In this document: positions 19,218-30,542 of the stretch, piece by piece | Position numbering within the stretch: the first letter of the stretch is position 1 | How the letters are laid out: the number at the start of each line of letters is the position of its first letter | Assembly (NCBI GenBank): GCA_026419775.2 | Contig: JAOPGA020001202.1 | Location: forward strand, 1 to 64,000 | DNA length: 64,000 nt | DNA from: Acrasis kona | Taxonomy: Eukaryota > Heterolobosea > Eutetramitea > Acrasida > Acrasidae | Direction of reading: 5' to 3' | Notes under the pieces: model-generated | Database searches by the model: none | What the model was told of the DNA's origin: nothing | Seen by the model: the letters and a program-made list of their open reading frames with translations, nothing else | Program-made: the position numbers and the translations under genes

Positions 19218-20223
19218 CCTTTACATATAGGTCACCAAGTATTGGTTTTATGGCTTCGGTAACTTCCCGACTGTGATAGAAGGGTATGTATGAGAACAAG
19301 TGATGGCACACATGTGTGACGTGGATTAAATGTAACTTGCGATCTAAGAAGGGACCCATTGTGCGATCAACGGTACAGAGCGCTCCTAATAGCCAATTCC
19401 ATTCGCTATCCTTGTAATGAGCGACGACCACATGAGTGTGCTGTAGATAAGTAATGGCCACCAAAAAGAAATTGCAAACCAAAAGAGGCAGGACATACAG
19501 TCTGATGATCATTCCGGTGCCAATGAATGCAGACAAAGATGCAATGACACAAGACCACACTATCATTCCTACGGTTGATGCGTGTATCTTCCACTTGGGC
19601 TTTCCCTTGAATAATTCTGTACTGTACATGAAATGGTTTACAAAGTTATCACTCTTCTTTGATGCGGTGCTATTGAAGGCTAAGTACATTGGCCATCCCA
19701 ATATTGAGACGAAGAATCCTTGAATGGCAGTCTTTACAATTCCTTTTAATGTGGTTGTCCTTTCTGCCAAGTGCTTCAAGTCCTTTTCCTTGTCTTGTGT
19801 TATTTGAGGAACCCACACTTCGTCTTTGTCCAGATTGTTTGTATAGTGGTGATGTGAGGCATGGGTGAACTTCCATGGGAAGTATGGAACCAACAAGGAT
19901 GTGTGTAGTATATAGCCCACAAGATCGTTGACCCACTCATACTTGGTGAAAGCTCCATGTCCACATTCATGTGCCAGAACCCAAATTGCTGTAAAACTGA
20001 CTCCTTGATAGAATATGAATGCAGTCCATCCAACCAACCATACTATTGGGTGTATCTTCCAAAGTAGAGCGTCTATAAAGTGATACATGATCGCTGACTC
20101 TACAATAATCTCTAACAGATCAACAGCCAAGTGACCGAAAGAGGTTGCTAAGGAACGCTCGAAGCAGTGCTTTGGGATCGCCCTCCTTAAATCTCCAACT
20201 GTGAATTTAGGAAGGTTTGACAT
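19123..20223 (-). CDS. FAD2: Delta-12 fatty acid desaturase (FAD2-like)
   Basis: An intronless 366-residue frame starting MSNLPKFTVGDLRRAIPKHC, close to the conserved FAD2 N-terminus. It has the three histidine boxes of membrane di-iron desaturases: HECGH (85-89), HASHH (121-125) and HVCHH (304-308), plus hydrophobic segments between them. FAD2 enzymes put a second double bond in oleate at the ER, using cytochrome b5 electrons. Omega-3 type is possible from sequence alone, but spacing and the start favour Delta-12. There is no fused cytochrome b5 domain. Its 3' end is duplicated at 13094-13157. Confidence 0.92.
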   Translation of the reverse strand: MSNLPKFTVGDLRRAIPKHCFERSLATSFGHLAVDLLEIIVESAIMYHFIDALLWKIHPIVWLVGWTAFIFYQGVSFTAIWVLAHECGHGAFTKYEWVNDLVGYILHTSLLVPYFPWKFTHASHHHYTNNLDKDEVWVPQITQDKEKDLKHLAERTTTLKGIVKTAIQGFFVSILGWPMYLAFNSTASKKSDNFVNHFMYSTELFKGKPKWKIHASTVGMIVWSCVIASLSAFIGTGMIIRLYVLPLLVCNFFLVAITYLQHTHVVVAHYKDSEWNWLLGALCTVDRTMGPFLDRKLHLIHVTHVCHHLFSYIPFYHSREVTEAIKPILGDLYVKDDKNFFAELWNTYKHMTVLEGNETGVHYWLK

Positions 20224-20376
20224 GCTTTTCTAAATGACTCTATTCAAATCCGCAGCACTCCTGGTTAACCCAGTTACGTCGGGTTTCGAAATTTCCGTGG
20301 AGGAGTTTTTAATGTTCCTCGCAGGTATCATAAGGAAAATAGTTCAAGAGAAGCCAAGAACAGTAATTACATTTTA

Positions 20377-21087
20377 TTAAATATCATATGTATTGAACAC
20401 ACCTTTGATGTACAAATCATCTTGACTGCTTAACAAGTTGTTGTGGAAAGCTTCCTGGGGACGTACTGATTTGTGGATTCTAAATTGCTCCCATTCTCCA
20501 ACATTAACTCTGTTATGTACAAGCTTACCAAAATCATCACAAAGGAACATATTGTTTGAGTCACGAAACACAACCAAGTCACCACCAAGAACAAATCCTG
20601 TGGTTTGGTTGTTTGGTGCCTCGATAGTAAAATAAGTTCCCTTAATATTGATTTGCTCGTGATATTGAATGTTGCGCGAATGCACTTCCGTCTTTGAAGC
20701 TTTGTTGGGAAGCAACAAGGCGAAGACGACTGGCAACAACAGCAAGAAGCAAACAGACAAAAACCATGCATCATTGATCATGTATTTAGATGGTCTTGCT
20801 GATTTACTCCTTCTCCCCATGGAACAATCGGCATTAAAATGTTGCTTTTTAACTTTTTTTTTGGCACAGATAACGAGGCTGTCTAATTTACAGGCTATAG
20901 CAGCATTCCAGTCGTTTTCTCCGCTCAATTGAATCACATCAGACTCATCGTCAGTGTAGGTCAATTCTGCATCTTGTAGGTTCAGTACCGACCTTATTGT
21001 CTCCAATGTTTCATTCTCAAGCAAACGAAGACGTCTGGTAGTCGTCCCGTCCTCACCAATGATGTGCACTTTAATTGATCCAACCAT
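20377..21087 (-). CDS. PB1 domain-TM-fascin-like beta-trefoil protein
   Basis: The 236-residue product starts MVGSIKVHIIGEDGTTTRRL; an ATG 33 bp upstream is in frame. Residues ~3-80 match a PB1 domain, with the acidic OPCA-type motif YTDDESDVIQLSGENDW. One membrane helix follows (WFLSVCFLLLLPVVFALLLP, ~120-140). The C-terminal ~85 residues (FTIEAPNNQTTGFVLGGDL, MFLCDDFGKLVHNRVNVGEW then EQFRI) look like one fascin-type beta-trefoil unit. Positive residues before the helix suggest a type II topology with PB1 in the cytosol and the trefoil in the lumen or outside. I know of no such combination. The next gene starts 66 bp away in the opposite direction. Confidence 0.7.
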   Translation of the reverse strand: MVGSIKVHIIGEDGTTTRRLRLLENETLETIRSVLNLQDAELTYTDDESDVIQLSGENDWNAAIACKLDSLVICAKKKVKKQHFNADCSMGRRSKSARPSKYMINDAWFLSVCFLLLLPVVFALLLPNKASKTEVHSRNIQYHEQINIKGTYFTIEAPNNQTTGFVLGGDLVVFRDSNNMFLCDDFGKLVHNRVNVGEWEQFRIHKSVRPQEAFHNNLLSSQDDLYIKGVFNTYDI

Positions 21088-21153
21088 AACCGAATCTCTT
21101 TCTATTTGATTTTTGTTCAAATTTCTTTACAACGAAAAAGGAGATCTGGGCGG
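21088..21153. promoter_or_regulatory. 66-bp head-to-head promoter gap
   Basis: Only 66 bp lie between the two divergent start codons, so core promoters of both genes must overlap or extend into the coding regions. No specific element is seen. Confidence 0.4.
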
Positions 21154-21873
21154 ATGAAATGTCTCGCAGTGGGAACCAAAGAATATGTTGATGAAAAATC
21201 AGCAAAATACCAAGAATACACCAACAACATACAAAAAGTCCAATCACTACTTGATAGGTATTTAATTGACATTGAATTGCAAGTGAAGGACATTGAATTG
21301 GAACACCACAATTTATTCTTGAATGCAGAGTATGACAGTCAACCAACCTCTAGTTATTTATTCTCCACATTTTTGTCGGGCTTATCAAGTAATGGTCGCT
21401 TATGTGGACTTTCAAGTAGATTAAGAGAAAAGGAGAGAATCCTCTCGCATAGGTCAGAGGTTGTTAAAGTCAAAAATGCAATTTTGGAACACAAGACAGA
21501 ATTAAAAAGAATGTTACAAGAACATGCTTCATTCCTGACAAAGGTAAAAGAGTATAAGCAAACAGCTGAGGGATTCACAATCTTATTGGCCGCACTTCAA
21601 CAACATAAAGTGGACGTTGATGCTTTTGACAGTTATAAAATTAATTCAGAGGATGAAAACACGCAAGTCACAAGAGAGCTCATGATACGCACTATATACA
21701 TTAGGTCAAGAGAGAAGTTTGTAACCGGCATGTATGATGAATATAAACAACGTTGGGTTGAAACATTTAGAACAGATGCACTCAAGTTGACTTTTAAAAC
21801 AACACAACTACTTGATGCACTTTTTGTTGAATTTGTTTTCAGTAAATGGTTGTACCTTAATAAATTAAATTAA
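21154..21873 (+). CDS. Hypothetical coiled-coil protein
   Basis: A 239-residue frame from the first in-frame ATG (MKCLAVGTKEYVDEKSAKYQ) to TAA. It is helical and charged, with heptad-like stretches (TNNIQKVQSLLDRYLIDIEL, VKNAILEHKTELKRMLQEHA) and no membrane segment. Frame continues open upstream without an ATG, so an earlier start via an unseen exon is possible. It converges on the TOG gene with a 13-bp gap. No family recognised. Confidence 0.55.
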   Translation: MKCLAVGTKEYVDEKSAKYQEYTNNIQKVQSLLDRYLIDIELQVKDIELEHHNLFLNAEYDSQPTSSYLFSTFLSGLSSNGRLCGLSSRLREKERILSHRSEVVKVKNAILEHKTELKRMLQEHASFLTKVKEYKQTAEGFTILLAALQQHKVDVDAFDSYKINSEDENTQVTRELMIRTIYIRSREKFVTGMYDEYKQRWVETFRTDALKLTFKTTQLLDALFVEFVFSKWLYLNKLN

Positions 21874-21886
21874 CAATCTCTTTTAT

Positions 21887-24800
21887 TTACATTGCTAAAT
21901 TCTCTCTAACCTTGCGTATTTCTTCTGGAGAGGAGGTCATGGTCAAGTACTTCCACAACTCTTCACCCATAATATTGTAAAGTGACTTTGAGAACATGAG
22001 GTTGGCTTGTCGCAACTGAAGAACGGTGGAACCTGATGTTGATTTTAATTCTCTGACCATTCTGGTGGAGATTGGAGCTATGTGCTTCCCGAAAATTGAG
22101 GGTTTGGAATTATACAAGCAGTTTAATTTGCTTTCATTTATATGTAACCTTTCTACTACCAATACTTTAATGCGAGAATTCGCGCCACTATATAAAGCGA
22201 ATGTAATGGATGGTGCGATAAGAGAACAATCAAAATAATCTAGACAGCAATCAAACGATGAGGTTGATACTTGTCTTATTTGAGAGTTTGTGGAAGCCAT
22301 ACCATTATATATAGCAAGTATCAATCTTGTTATACAGTCTGTTGAAACTCCACTATTTTGCTGTGAAGACAACATGATTGTTGATAAAACAGGAAGCATC
22401 TTACACAAACATTGAAATGCGTGTATATTAACCTTGCTATTTGCGTCGCTTAGTCGGGGTATTATGTTATCAAGAATTTGAACAATTGTTGAATTTGTTA
22501 ATCCTCTTCCCTCATTTAACACTAATTTTTCGCTCAAAGTCGTCAAAGCATCCATTCTATCTTTCCAGTCCCCAGATCCTATTGAACCATAAATGCCCGT
22601 TAACTCATCCGTTAAATTGACTTGTGTGTTGCCGACAAATTGTCCGGAAAATTTGGCACTTGTTGGAGTTCCTGTACTCATGGGAGTGCTTGCAGATCCA
22701 GGTGTTCTGCTGCTAGGCACTCTTTTAGCACTCAGATTTAATAGGGCAGGCCCTTTGTACTTTTCAGATGCTTCTCTAATCTCCTTTGCTTTATTCTTCT
22801 CAAGAAGTTTTGATAAAGTTGCTTCTGGATTTGTTGTTTGGTCCACGATTTGTATAAGACTACTTGCTAGTCTTTTTCCTTGATCTCTGCATTCAGGACT
22901 GCTGTCTTTGTTCAACATGACACAAACAAGGAACAGTCTGGTTGCTTCTCTGTATTGTGAAGGACTTATCAAGCGGTTCCTTTGTGATGCGTTAATGTTT
23001 TCGACACATTCGCATAAGAGTAAACCAATCTCCGTGCGAATATTGTTGTTTTTGTATTGGTCGCACACATTCAATAAAAATGTTAGACACCTTTCTTTTG
23101 TACAATTTTTAATCATTGACAATAGCGCCTTGTGTGATTGAGCACTAATGAAGCGATTTGCTTCTCCCATTCGCTTCAGTAGCGGATGAACGGTGAGCTC
23201 AAGAGTGGAATCCATTTCTTTTTGTAAATTACTAAACATTTCGTCCATACACAATATAGCATGTTTGCTCAATGACGACCTTAGGTTTCCAGCATAGGGT
23301 GATATTTGGGTCACAAAAGACGAAATTAATTGTTGTTGTATAAGAATGTTACTGTGATGAACAACTAATCTTCTAAGACTAGTGATACCTGTGAACTGCG
23401 CCTCCCAATTCTCAGTATCGGACATTCCCTTAGATGCATTACTTATTTCTCTGGAAGCATTACTGCAAGGCTGCAGGTCATCAGTATTCATCTCCACACA
23501 ACTCGTACCGGTAAAATTAGATGGTGATCCCGAAGAACTAGGAGAGGGTAGAGGTTTGGTTACCTCCACTGCGTTCACCAACTGTCTCGACTTTGCAGAG
23601 AATGTACGTTTGGATGCACTTGAATTCTCATCATTAGATGATGCCGAATAAACGTCATTATCGCTATTTCCAGCGCTGCTAATTGGCGACGGCGATCCCA
23701 TTTTTAACCGATTTGCAAATCTCTTCGGAGATGTAACCACATCAAAGACATTAGAGTTGGATGGTGATATGGATGGTGGTGATAGGCTCGGCGACGGATA
23801 GTCACCGCTATCAGAATTTGTAGAATAAGCAGAGCCGACCCTAGTAGATCTTCTTTTTACAAAAGCAAGCTTTTGGTTAATTTCAGTAGGATTTAGTATT
23901 CTTGCACATGGAGATGAAGTTGATAAAGGGCTGTGACCATCACTATATTCATTGTCGGCGTCAGATGCTCCCATCTCACTTGTCTTGTTTTGTTTTACAG
24001 ATGGAGAATTAGGAAGCCATAGGTCCACTCTTTTCTTGTCCATCTCTGAACTCAATTGTAGTGCAGGAGGATTAGGTTTTCTATGTAGTGGTATGATGTG
24101 TTCCTCATCAATATCTTCGTCACTTTGGTTATCATCTTCGTCTAATGATATCGACAGTTTCTTCATTGACTTGACGGTTCCAATAGAGTCTCTTCTAGAG
24201 GGTACTTCACTTTTTGAAAACGAATACGCTCTAACTCTGTCCGGAGTGGCCAGATATTGTAAGTTTTTGTTTTGTGTACCTGTATTGCTTGGTGTAACTG
24301 GTTTCTCTATCTCTTCGTCGTCTTCGTCCACATAGTCATTTTTGTAACCATCTTCGTTTGAATTGTCTTCAATGTCCCTCTCCATTCTTCGAGGAGCGCT
24401 TCTGATGCGACTACTTGGTTGCGGGAGTTTCCAAGGTATTTTATTAGAGGGCTGAAGTGATCTCGTGCTTAATATTGATTCTTTTGGATCTGTATTATTT
24501 TCGACTACCGTTTCATCCTTGTCTTCGGCGTAGCTCAATCTACGAGCTGTTTTAATTTGGGGCTTAGATGTTCCAAATCCATTAATGGTCATTGGAGTAT
24601 CTTCCAAGCTCTGAATGTCCTTCGGAGTTGTGGGAGTTTGTGACTTTGAATTTAAAAGTTTGTGTTGTACGATTCCTTCACTCATTCCAAGCTTGGGCAG
24701 ACTTTTTTTACAAAACCTCTCCTGTAGTAGCTGATTCGTGTCGCTGGTTAGCTTTAATTTGTTTTCTTGGTTATTAAGGATTTCGTATATCCTTGCTCCA

Positions 24801-25478
24801 ATCCTATCGTTCACTACCGCTAATGTCTCTACAGAAACAAATTTAACTTTTAAGTCTTGTATCCTGAAGCGAATCCAATAGGACCGAAACAATTTCTGGG
24901 TAGTCAAAGTTCTGTTTGCTATACTTGAGCAGTGTGTAGCATATGAAATTAATCATTTCTTCCCTAATATTTGTGTGCTGATGGTTTTTTAGCATGTGAG
25001 AAATCATGGACACAACTTGTGTTGGGGGTATGACTTCAGATAGCTGGCTCATTACTCTCGAACTAGCATTCCGGATTACTATTTTATTGTCGTTCCACTT
25101 CCTGACCATCTTGGTAATAATCACCGTAACGTATGGTTTGATGTCCCTACCAAGCTTCACAATCAAATTACCAAAAACAGTGAGAGAGGTATGGGACATT
25201 TTAAAGTTGGTGTCATCAACGAGTCCTAGCATGAAGGGTATGAGTTGGGCGAGGTGATATTTCACAGTGTGTGTGTTTCGCAGCTCTTCAACAATTTTTT
25301 CCAACTTTTCTATGGCAATAGTCCTTATCCTCCAATTTTCTGCATCATTAAGCTCCGCGAATATGTCCTGTGGTATGAGACCATATTCAAGTTCTTGTTC
25401 CTCGTCGTCATCGTCAGATGATGTAGAACCTCTTCTGACGTTGATTTCCAACTCGTATTTGTATTTGGATGTTGTCAT
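21887..25478 (-). CDS. TOG-repeat microtubule protein, crescerin/CLASP-like, with +1 shift
   Basis: Two overlapping frames on one gene give 1196 residues. N-terminal TOG domain ~30-240 (NDAENWRIRTIAIEKLEKIV). A Ser-rich disordered linker follows (~290-650). A second TOG is at ~665-860 (FTGITSLRRLVVHHSNILI) and a third near 930-1150 (GDWKDRMDALTTLSEKLVL). TOG domains bind tubulin; the layout with the last two separated from the first resembles crescerin/TOGARAM of cilia, though CLASP is not excluded. The first frame ends at TAA 24843-24845. Skipping its T continues KFVSVETLAVVNDRIGARIY, exactly the expected TOG helix. A 19-nt GT-AG intron (GTTAAATTTGTTTCTGTAG) would also keep frame but would cut that helix. 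Start is the first ATG in frame, MTTSKYKYELEI. Confidence 0.75.
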
Positions 25479-25727
25479 GCCATTATACTGTAATTTTACA
25501 CGGTCGAAATCAACCAGTTCAATAGACAACAAACACTTTCGGTACTATACGGAACTCCTTTTATTTACTACACACCATTAAAGTAATAGCAGGATTCACC
25601 ATTTGAAAGAAAAAACTGGTCGACATTTGACACTCAACCAATCTCCGCAGCGTCATCCCACCTAAAGATTTCACAGAGCTAGTCAATAGAGACGACATTG
25701 ATAGATAGCCAAATTAATAAAAGGGCA

Positions 25728-28700
25728 ATGAATGACTTATTGGACGAGGTTACAGAGGCATTCAACCCTATCTTTCTAGAAGCATACAATGAGGTTAGCT
25801 CGGTGGAGGATGTCCCTAGTATTACTGGAATGTTGCAAAAGCAGGCGTACAAAACTTTGAGGTGGAGATCTTGGAAACACAGATGGTGTATTGTGAAAGG
25901 TCACAAAAACTGAATTTAAAGCATTTGACATTATATAGGTAGTTATTTGATTTACTCGAAAACACCAGAATCGCAACCGCTTGGGATCATAAGTTTATCG
26001 AATGCGAGATGTACTGAGTATGGTGCGGGCTTTTGCATCAAGTCTCCAGTTTCATACTCCAGAAAGGGAAAAAAAAATACAAGAGAATTCTTCTTCCAAT
26101 GTAACAGCGCGGCTCAAATCAAAAGCTGGATGGAGGCCATTATTGAGGTATCGAAGACCAAGCACACCAAATCACCAAGAGATGACGAGTTAAGCAGAGA
26201 AGCACGACTTGAATGTATTCTCGTAGTTGACGCATCTACGTCTGTTGGTTTAGAGTGTGTGAAGGCACTTCTATTAAAAAAGATGCAGGTAATTGCAATG
26301 TGCGACATGTCAAAGGACGTTTCTGAATTAAGAATACAACTTCTCCGTGCGTGTGGGGCTAATGTTCAGTTAACAGATCTAAACAATGGTTAGTTATAAC
26401 TTTAAAAACAACATCTAATTTATCAAATAGAGAACAACATTAAAGAAATAATTGATAATAATCAAAGACTAACTGGTACTAAATGTACAGGTTTGATCAT
26501 TTCCATCGAGGTGAATCACACAGTGGAGAAAGTAAAAACAATACTAAATGTTGCGAAAGAATGTGAAATCAACAAAGTAGTTAAAATGTCACACTCACAG
26601 TGTCATAAAAGACCTGACGTCAGGACATTAGACCAACACAATCAATCAGACCAGTTACTTTTAAATGACTTTTCCATACAAACACGTTGTGTGATGCGTG
26701 TCAATCCTCTCATGCAAGATTTTTTGGACTACTACTCCCAATCAACACGAACAATTTATGCTCCATACGGTAACATTACGTCATTTGCTGATGAAGATAT
26801 CAAAAGAATAGCATACATTGATGCTCGCGACGTCGCACATGCAGCATGTACACTGCTTACAAGAAATAGCACATCAAGTCAGATGGTCAACCTTGCCTTT
26901 AAAAAAGGATCACTCACCCTTTATCTAACCGGATGTAAAGCACTCACCATTCAGGACGCGGCCACCATACTCACATTGAAAATGGAAAATCATCCAGTTC
27001 ACGTAACGTACATTCCATTCACATCACACGTGAGAAGAATGAACGAAGTTTATCATCGACCCGTTAATTTACCGCCAGATCAATCCATCATTCATCAACT
27101 CATGCACGACAACGGAGCTTACAAAACGGTTGACCTGTCCTGGTGCAAACAACTTCGGATCGCTCCAAGAAGTTTTGAGGATTTTGTCCAAAGAGAGTTG
27201 GTTGGATTTCAAGGTACGCCACGTACCGTATGTATCATAGGAGCGGCGCCATTTGTACAAAGACATTTATTAAAGTTACTTTCGAGATCCGAGCATCAAG
27301 TCAGGCACGTAGTTTGTGCTGCTCAAGATCGTGAACCCGATGACCTCATCACTCACTCAATCGTGTTTGATTACGAAAGAAGAGAAAAGGTGAAACAAAG
27401 AGAGAGCACAAGGTCACATTCTTCATCTAAAATTGATGTTGTTGACTCACGCTTCCAATTCAAGAATAGAGACTTTCATAGTGACCCCAAGAAGGAGTTG
27501 GATTTAGAATTCGTTAATACCGTAATCAGGGAAGGAATGAATAAGACTGATTACCTGGTCATTCTGTTGAGCAACAGATACATTACAAAAGGATGGTTGA
27601 ACGTTGAGAACCTAACAAAAATCCTTAATGCCACAAAAGAAAATGGAAACCTGAGACAAATTTTACTTGGATACGATTCCGTCACTTTGAGCACTTGCGT
27701 ACAAGACATTTTAAAGTTGGAGTCAATCATCAAGCAATGGTAAGAATGATTTTTCGATAAACATCTAACCTATACAAGTAACATACCGTTCATGAGAGTG
27801 CAGTGGGAGTGGACATTTCAATCATTTAGTTTGTTGACTGGAAGTGAAGTACAGTGCCGATCCAGCATTAGCATACCCCGACCAAAAGGCGTACCGCACA
27901 GCATTTCATGGGTAGACGCTCACGACATTGCAGACGCAATTGTAAAAATCATGGCAAGAAGCAACGCAAACAGAACAGAAAAAACTTTCAGATACTGCTT
28001 TTTGAGAGGACCAGAAAGCTTGACACTAAGTGATATGTGTGCAGTGGTAAGAATGCTTTTGTTTACATTTATTTTTAACAATGACAGGTCTCAAAATGTT
28101 TAAACAAGGTCACTCAAGTATACAATTTACCCAACGATCAAGATACTTTTCCCAATTTATTGTACGTCCGCTGCTTTGATATCATTCTAATCCGTTTTCA
28201 GCATCAAGGATCGTCTAATCGACAAGCAACATACATTGAGGAATTCCTTCATTACCTACTATCGTAAATTAGAGGACGAGAAAACAGTCATCACCGACAA
28301 TGATTTGGAAAACATTTTACAGAGGCCGCCTACAAACTTTATTGACTTTGTGAATTTGAATTCTTACATGTTTGCTGATTTGTTGGAGTTGGATGTTCCA
28401 TCTCCTCCTAATCTCACCATAAGTCGCGCCAAACGTAACATTGCGGCACGCTCTAATAGCCAATACAATAATAAAGGTTGTGCCGTGATTCAATCTCTTA
28501 ATGGTTGTCTAAATATAGACGAACAAGAAAATGTTGTAATGGATTTCCTTCTTCAAAGATCTCTTGATCCTAATGGTCAACTTTTTAATGTGTGCAAACG
28601 TTTTTCTAATTTGTTCATTTCTAATTTTAACCATCACAGACGGTCAACCGTCGAAGATGAACTTGAAAGCTTCAATATGAGCAAGACGCTAGTCAACTCA

Positions 28701-30509
28701 TTCATTGAACGCATGATTGACATCCTATCACTTCAAGTCCACCATCAAATCCTTAAAAATCCAAGCATCAACTCACAAACAGTCAATGCTTCCGTAAGGG
28801 ACATGAGAGGTCACTTTTACAGAGTGGTCGAAGCTTTGCTCTTTAAAGACATTCATCCTACCCTACTGTCTCTCTACAAGAATCATTACAAGGAAACTAA
28901 TGATCTCTTTAACAACAAGTGTAAAAACGAATTACAAAAATGCACTCCCATGCATTTAGGTGTCCCACATTCGTTCTGTCTTCACCAAGATGGACCTTAT
29001 ACTGACCAAGGTCTCAACTCACAGCACAATTACCAACCTGCCATCTCCACTTTACAAAATATGACCAAGCCTCCACATGCACTTGTAGATTGTTCTCTAA
29101 AGTCACTCATAAAAGCACAGGACACCATTATACAGTGCATCAATCAATACAAAAAGACTTTTCATAACTCTCCTTCTTCTAATGGCCAGGATAAGGAGGA
29201 AACAGTTGGCGCAGATGACCTTGTACCCATCATGATCTACATCATCATCAAAGCCAATATAACTGACTTGTGGTGTGAGTCCAAAATGATACAAGACTTT
29301 GTTCACGAGAGCATCATGATGGGCAGTATTGGTTATAGTTATACTACATTGGAGGCTAGTATCGACTATATTTGTTCCTTAGATTGGACCACTCTTGATA
29401 AGAGCTTCGTTCAAATGGAACAACAAGTGAGAAAGACTAGAGACTTTGACATGATTAAGCAAACTGATAAACAGATGCGAATCATGAAGGGCATGAGCAT
29501 GAGTATTAATGCTAGTTTTCGTTCACCCTCTTCTTCTTCTCCTTCTTCTTCCACTTCTTCTGTCCATTTCCAACGTGGTTTATCCACGAGCGACTCTGAT
29601 CCTAATGCAATGAGTGCAAAAGAGGCCACTGAACTCTCCAGTGAGTTATTGGCTCATGTAATTGCATTGTATGAGAGCATACCAGAGTTATTTGAGGGTA
29701 GGTATAAATGGGGAGCGCATAATGAGCTCACGAATGCCCTTCGTAGCATTTCGCCGACAAAGGTTTCACAGTTTGTGATTGCTACGCAAGAATTGAGTCG
29801 CGTGAGGTTCCAAAGATTCTTTGTAGATGATTCTCATCCTAATTTGCTAAGTGTATTCTTGTTGAATTTGTATCATGTGATGATGTATCATGGTATATTG
29901 TCACATGGAAGTTTTCCAATGTTGCATGAGAAGGATAGGGAACAGTTTATGATGGTGGAGGTGCAATATGATGTGGACAATGTTACGTTGACGTTAGACG
30001 ACGTGCATTGTTTGATGACTGGTAAAGGTCACTGTAATTTACATGGGATAATGGAGAGGTTCTATAGAAACGAACCTGCTCTTATTTTGTTAATGAATCA
30101 ATGTTGTGTGAGTTCTCCTCTTCTTCATGTGTACACTGTTCAAGATGGGTTGAATTGGCGTGATGTAGTGAAACGCCGCTGCTCTTCCTTTTTGTTTGAT
30201 ACCTGTCGTTTCGACCACACCAAAAAGCACCTGCTCGTCCCGCAGCAATTAATGACGTTCGCTCAGCAGGTGGGCAAGAACAATACGGACGATATTGTTG
30301 GTTTCTTGATCGATTTCTTCCCAGAAGGTTCACCTCTCCGAACCGAATTGTTGGCCGTTGATATCGGTGATGGAGAAGAGAACTATGATATTAAGGTTGT
30401 ACCTTTTTGTTATGAGTTTTATATCAAGTTGGATGATGTGGAGAATGAAATCGATGAGATTGCTGATGATTTTCAGAGGTCCTTCTCGGATGAATCGCCA
30501 CTTAATTAA
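25728..30509 (+). CDS. PH-NmrA-NmrA-VPS9-DUF547 protein, six exons
   Basis: Exons 25728-25899, 25939-26388, 26431-27739, 27779-28046, 28088-28161 and 28202-30509; introns 39-42 nt; 1526 residues. PH domain ~31-135 (RWRSWKHRWCIVKGSYLIYS, ending with IKSWMEAI). First NmrA-like Rossmann unit ~148-440 (AYIDARDVAHAACTLLT, LTGCKALTIQDAATIL) and a second ~472-740 (SWVDAHDIADAIVKIM). Both have poor glycine motifs (VVDASTSVG, CIIGAAPF), so NAD(P) binding is doubtful. VPS9 ~985-1145 with GADDLVPIMIYIIIKAN and GYSYTTLEASIDYI, keeping the Asp and Tyr used to open Rab5. DUF547 ~1250-1430 (SVFLLNLYHVMMYHGIL, ...LTLDDVHCLM). I infer an endosomal Rab5-class exchange factor. Intron 1 begins with the unusual GTCACA. 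Confidence 0.8.
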
Positions 30510-30542
30510 AATATATTATTATACACAAATTTTTTATTGTTG

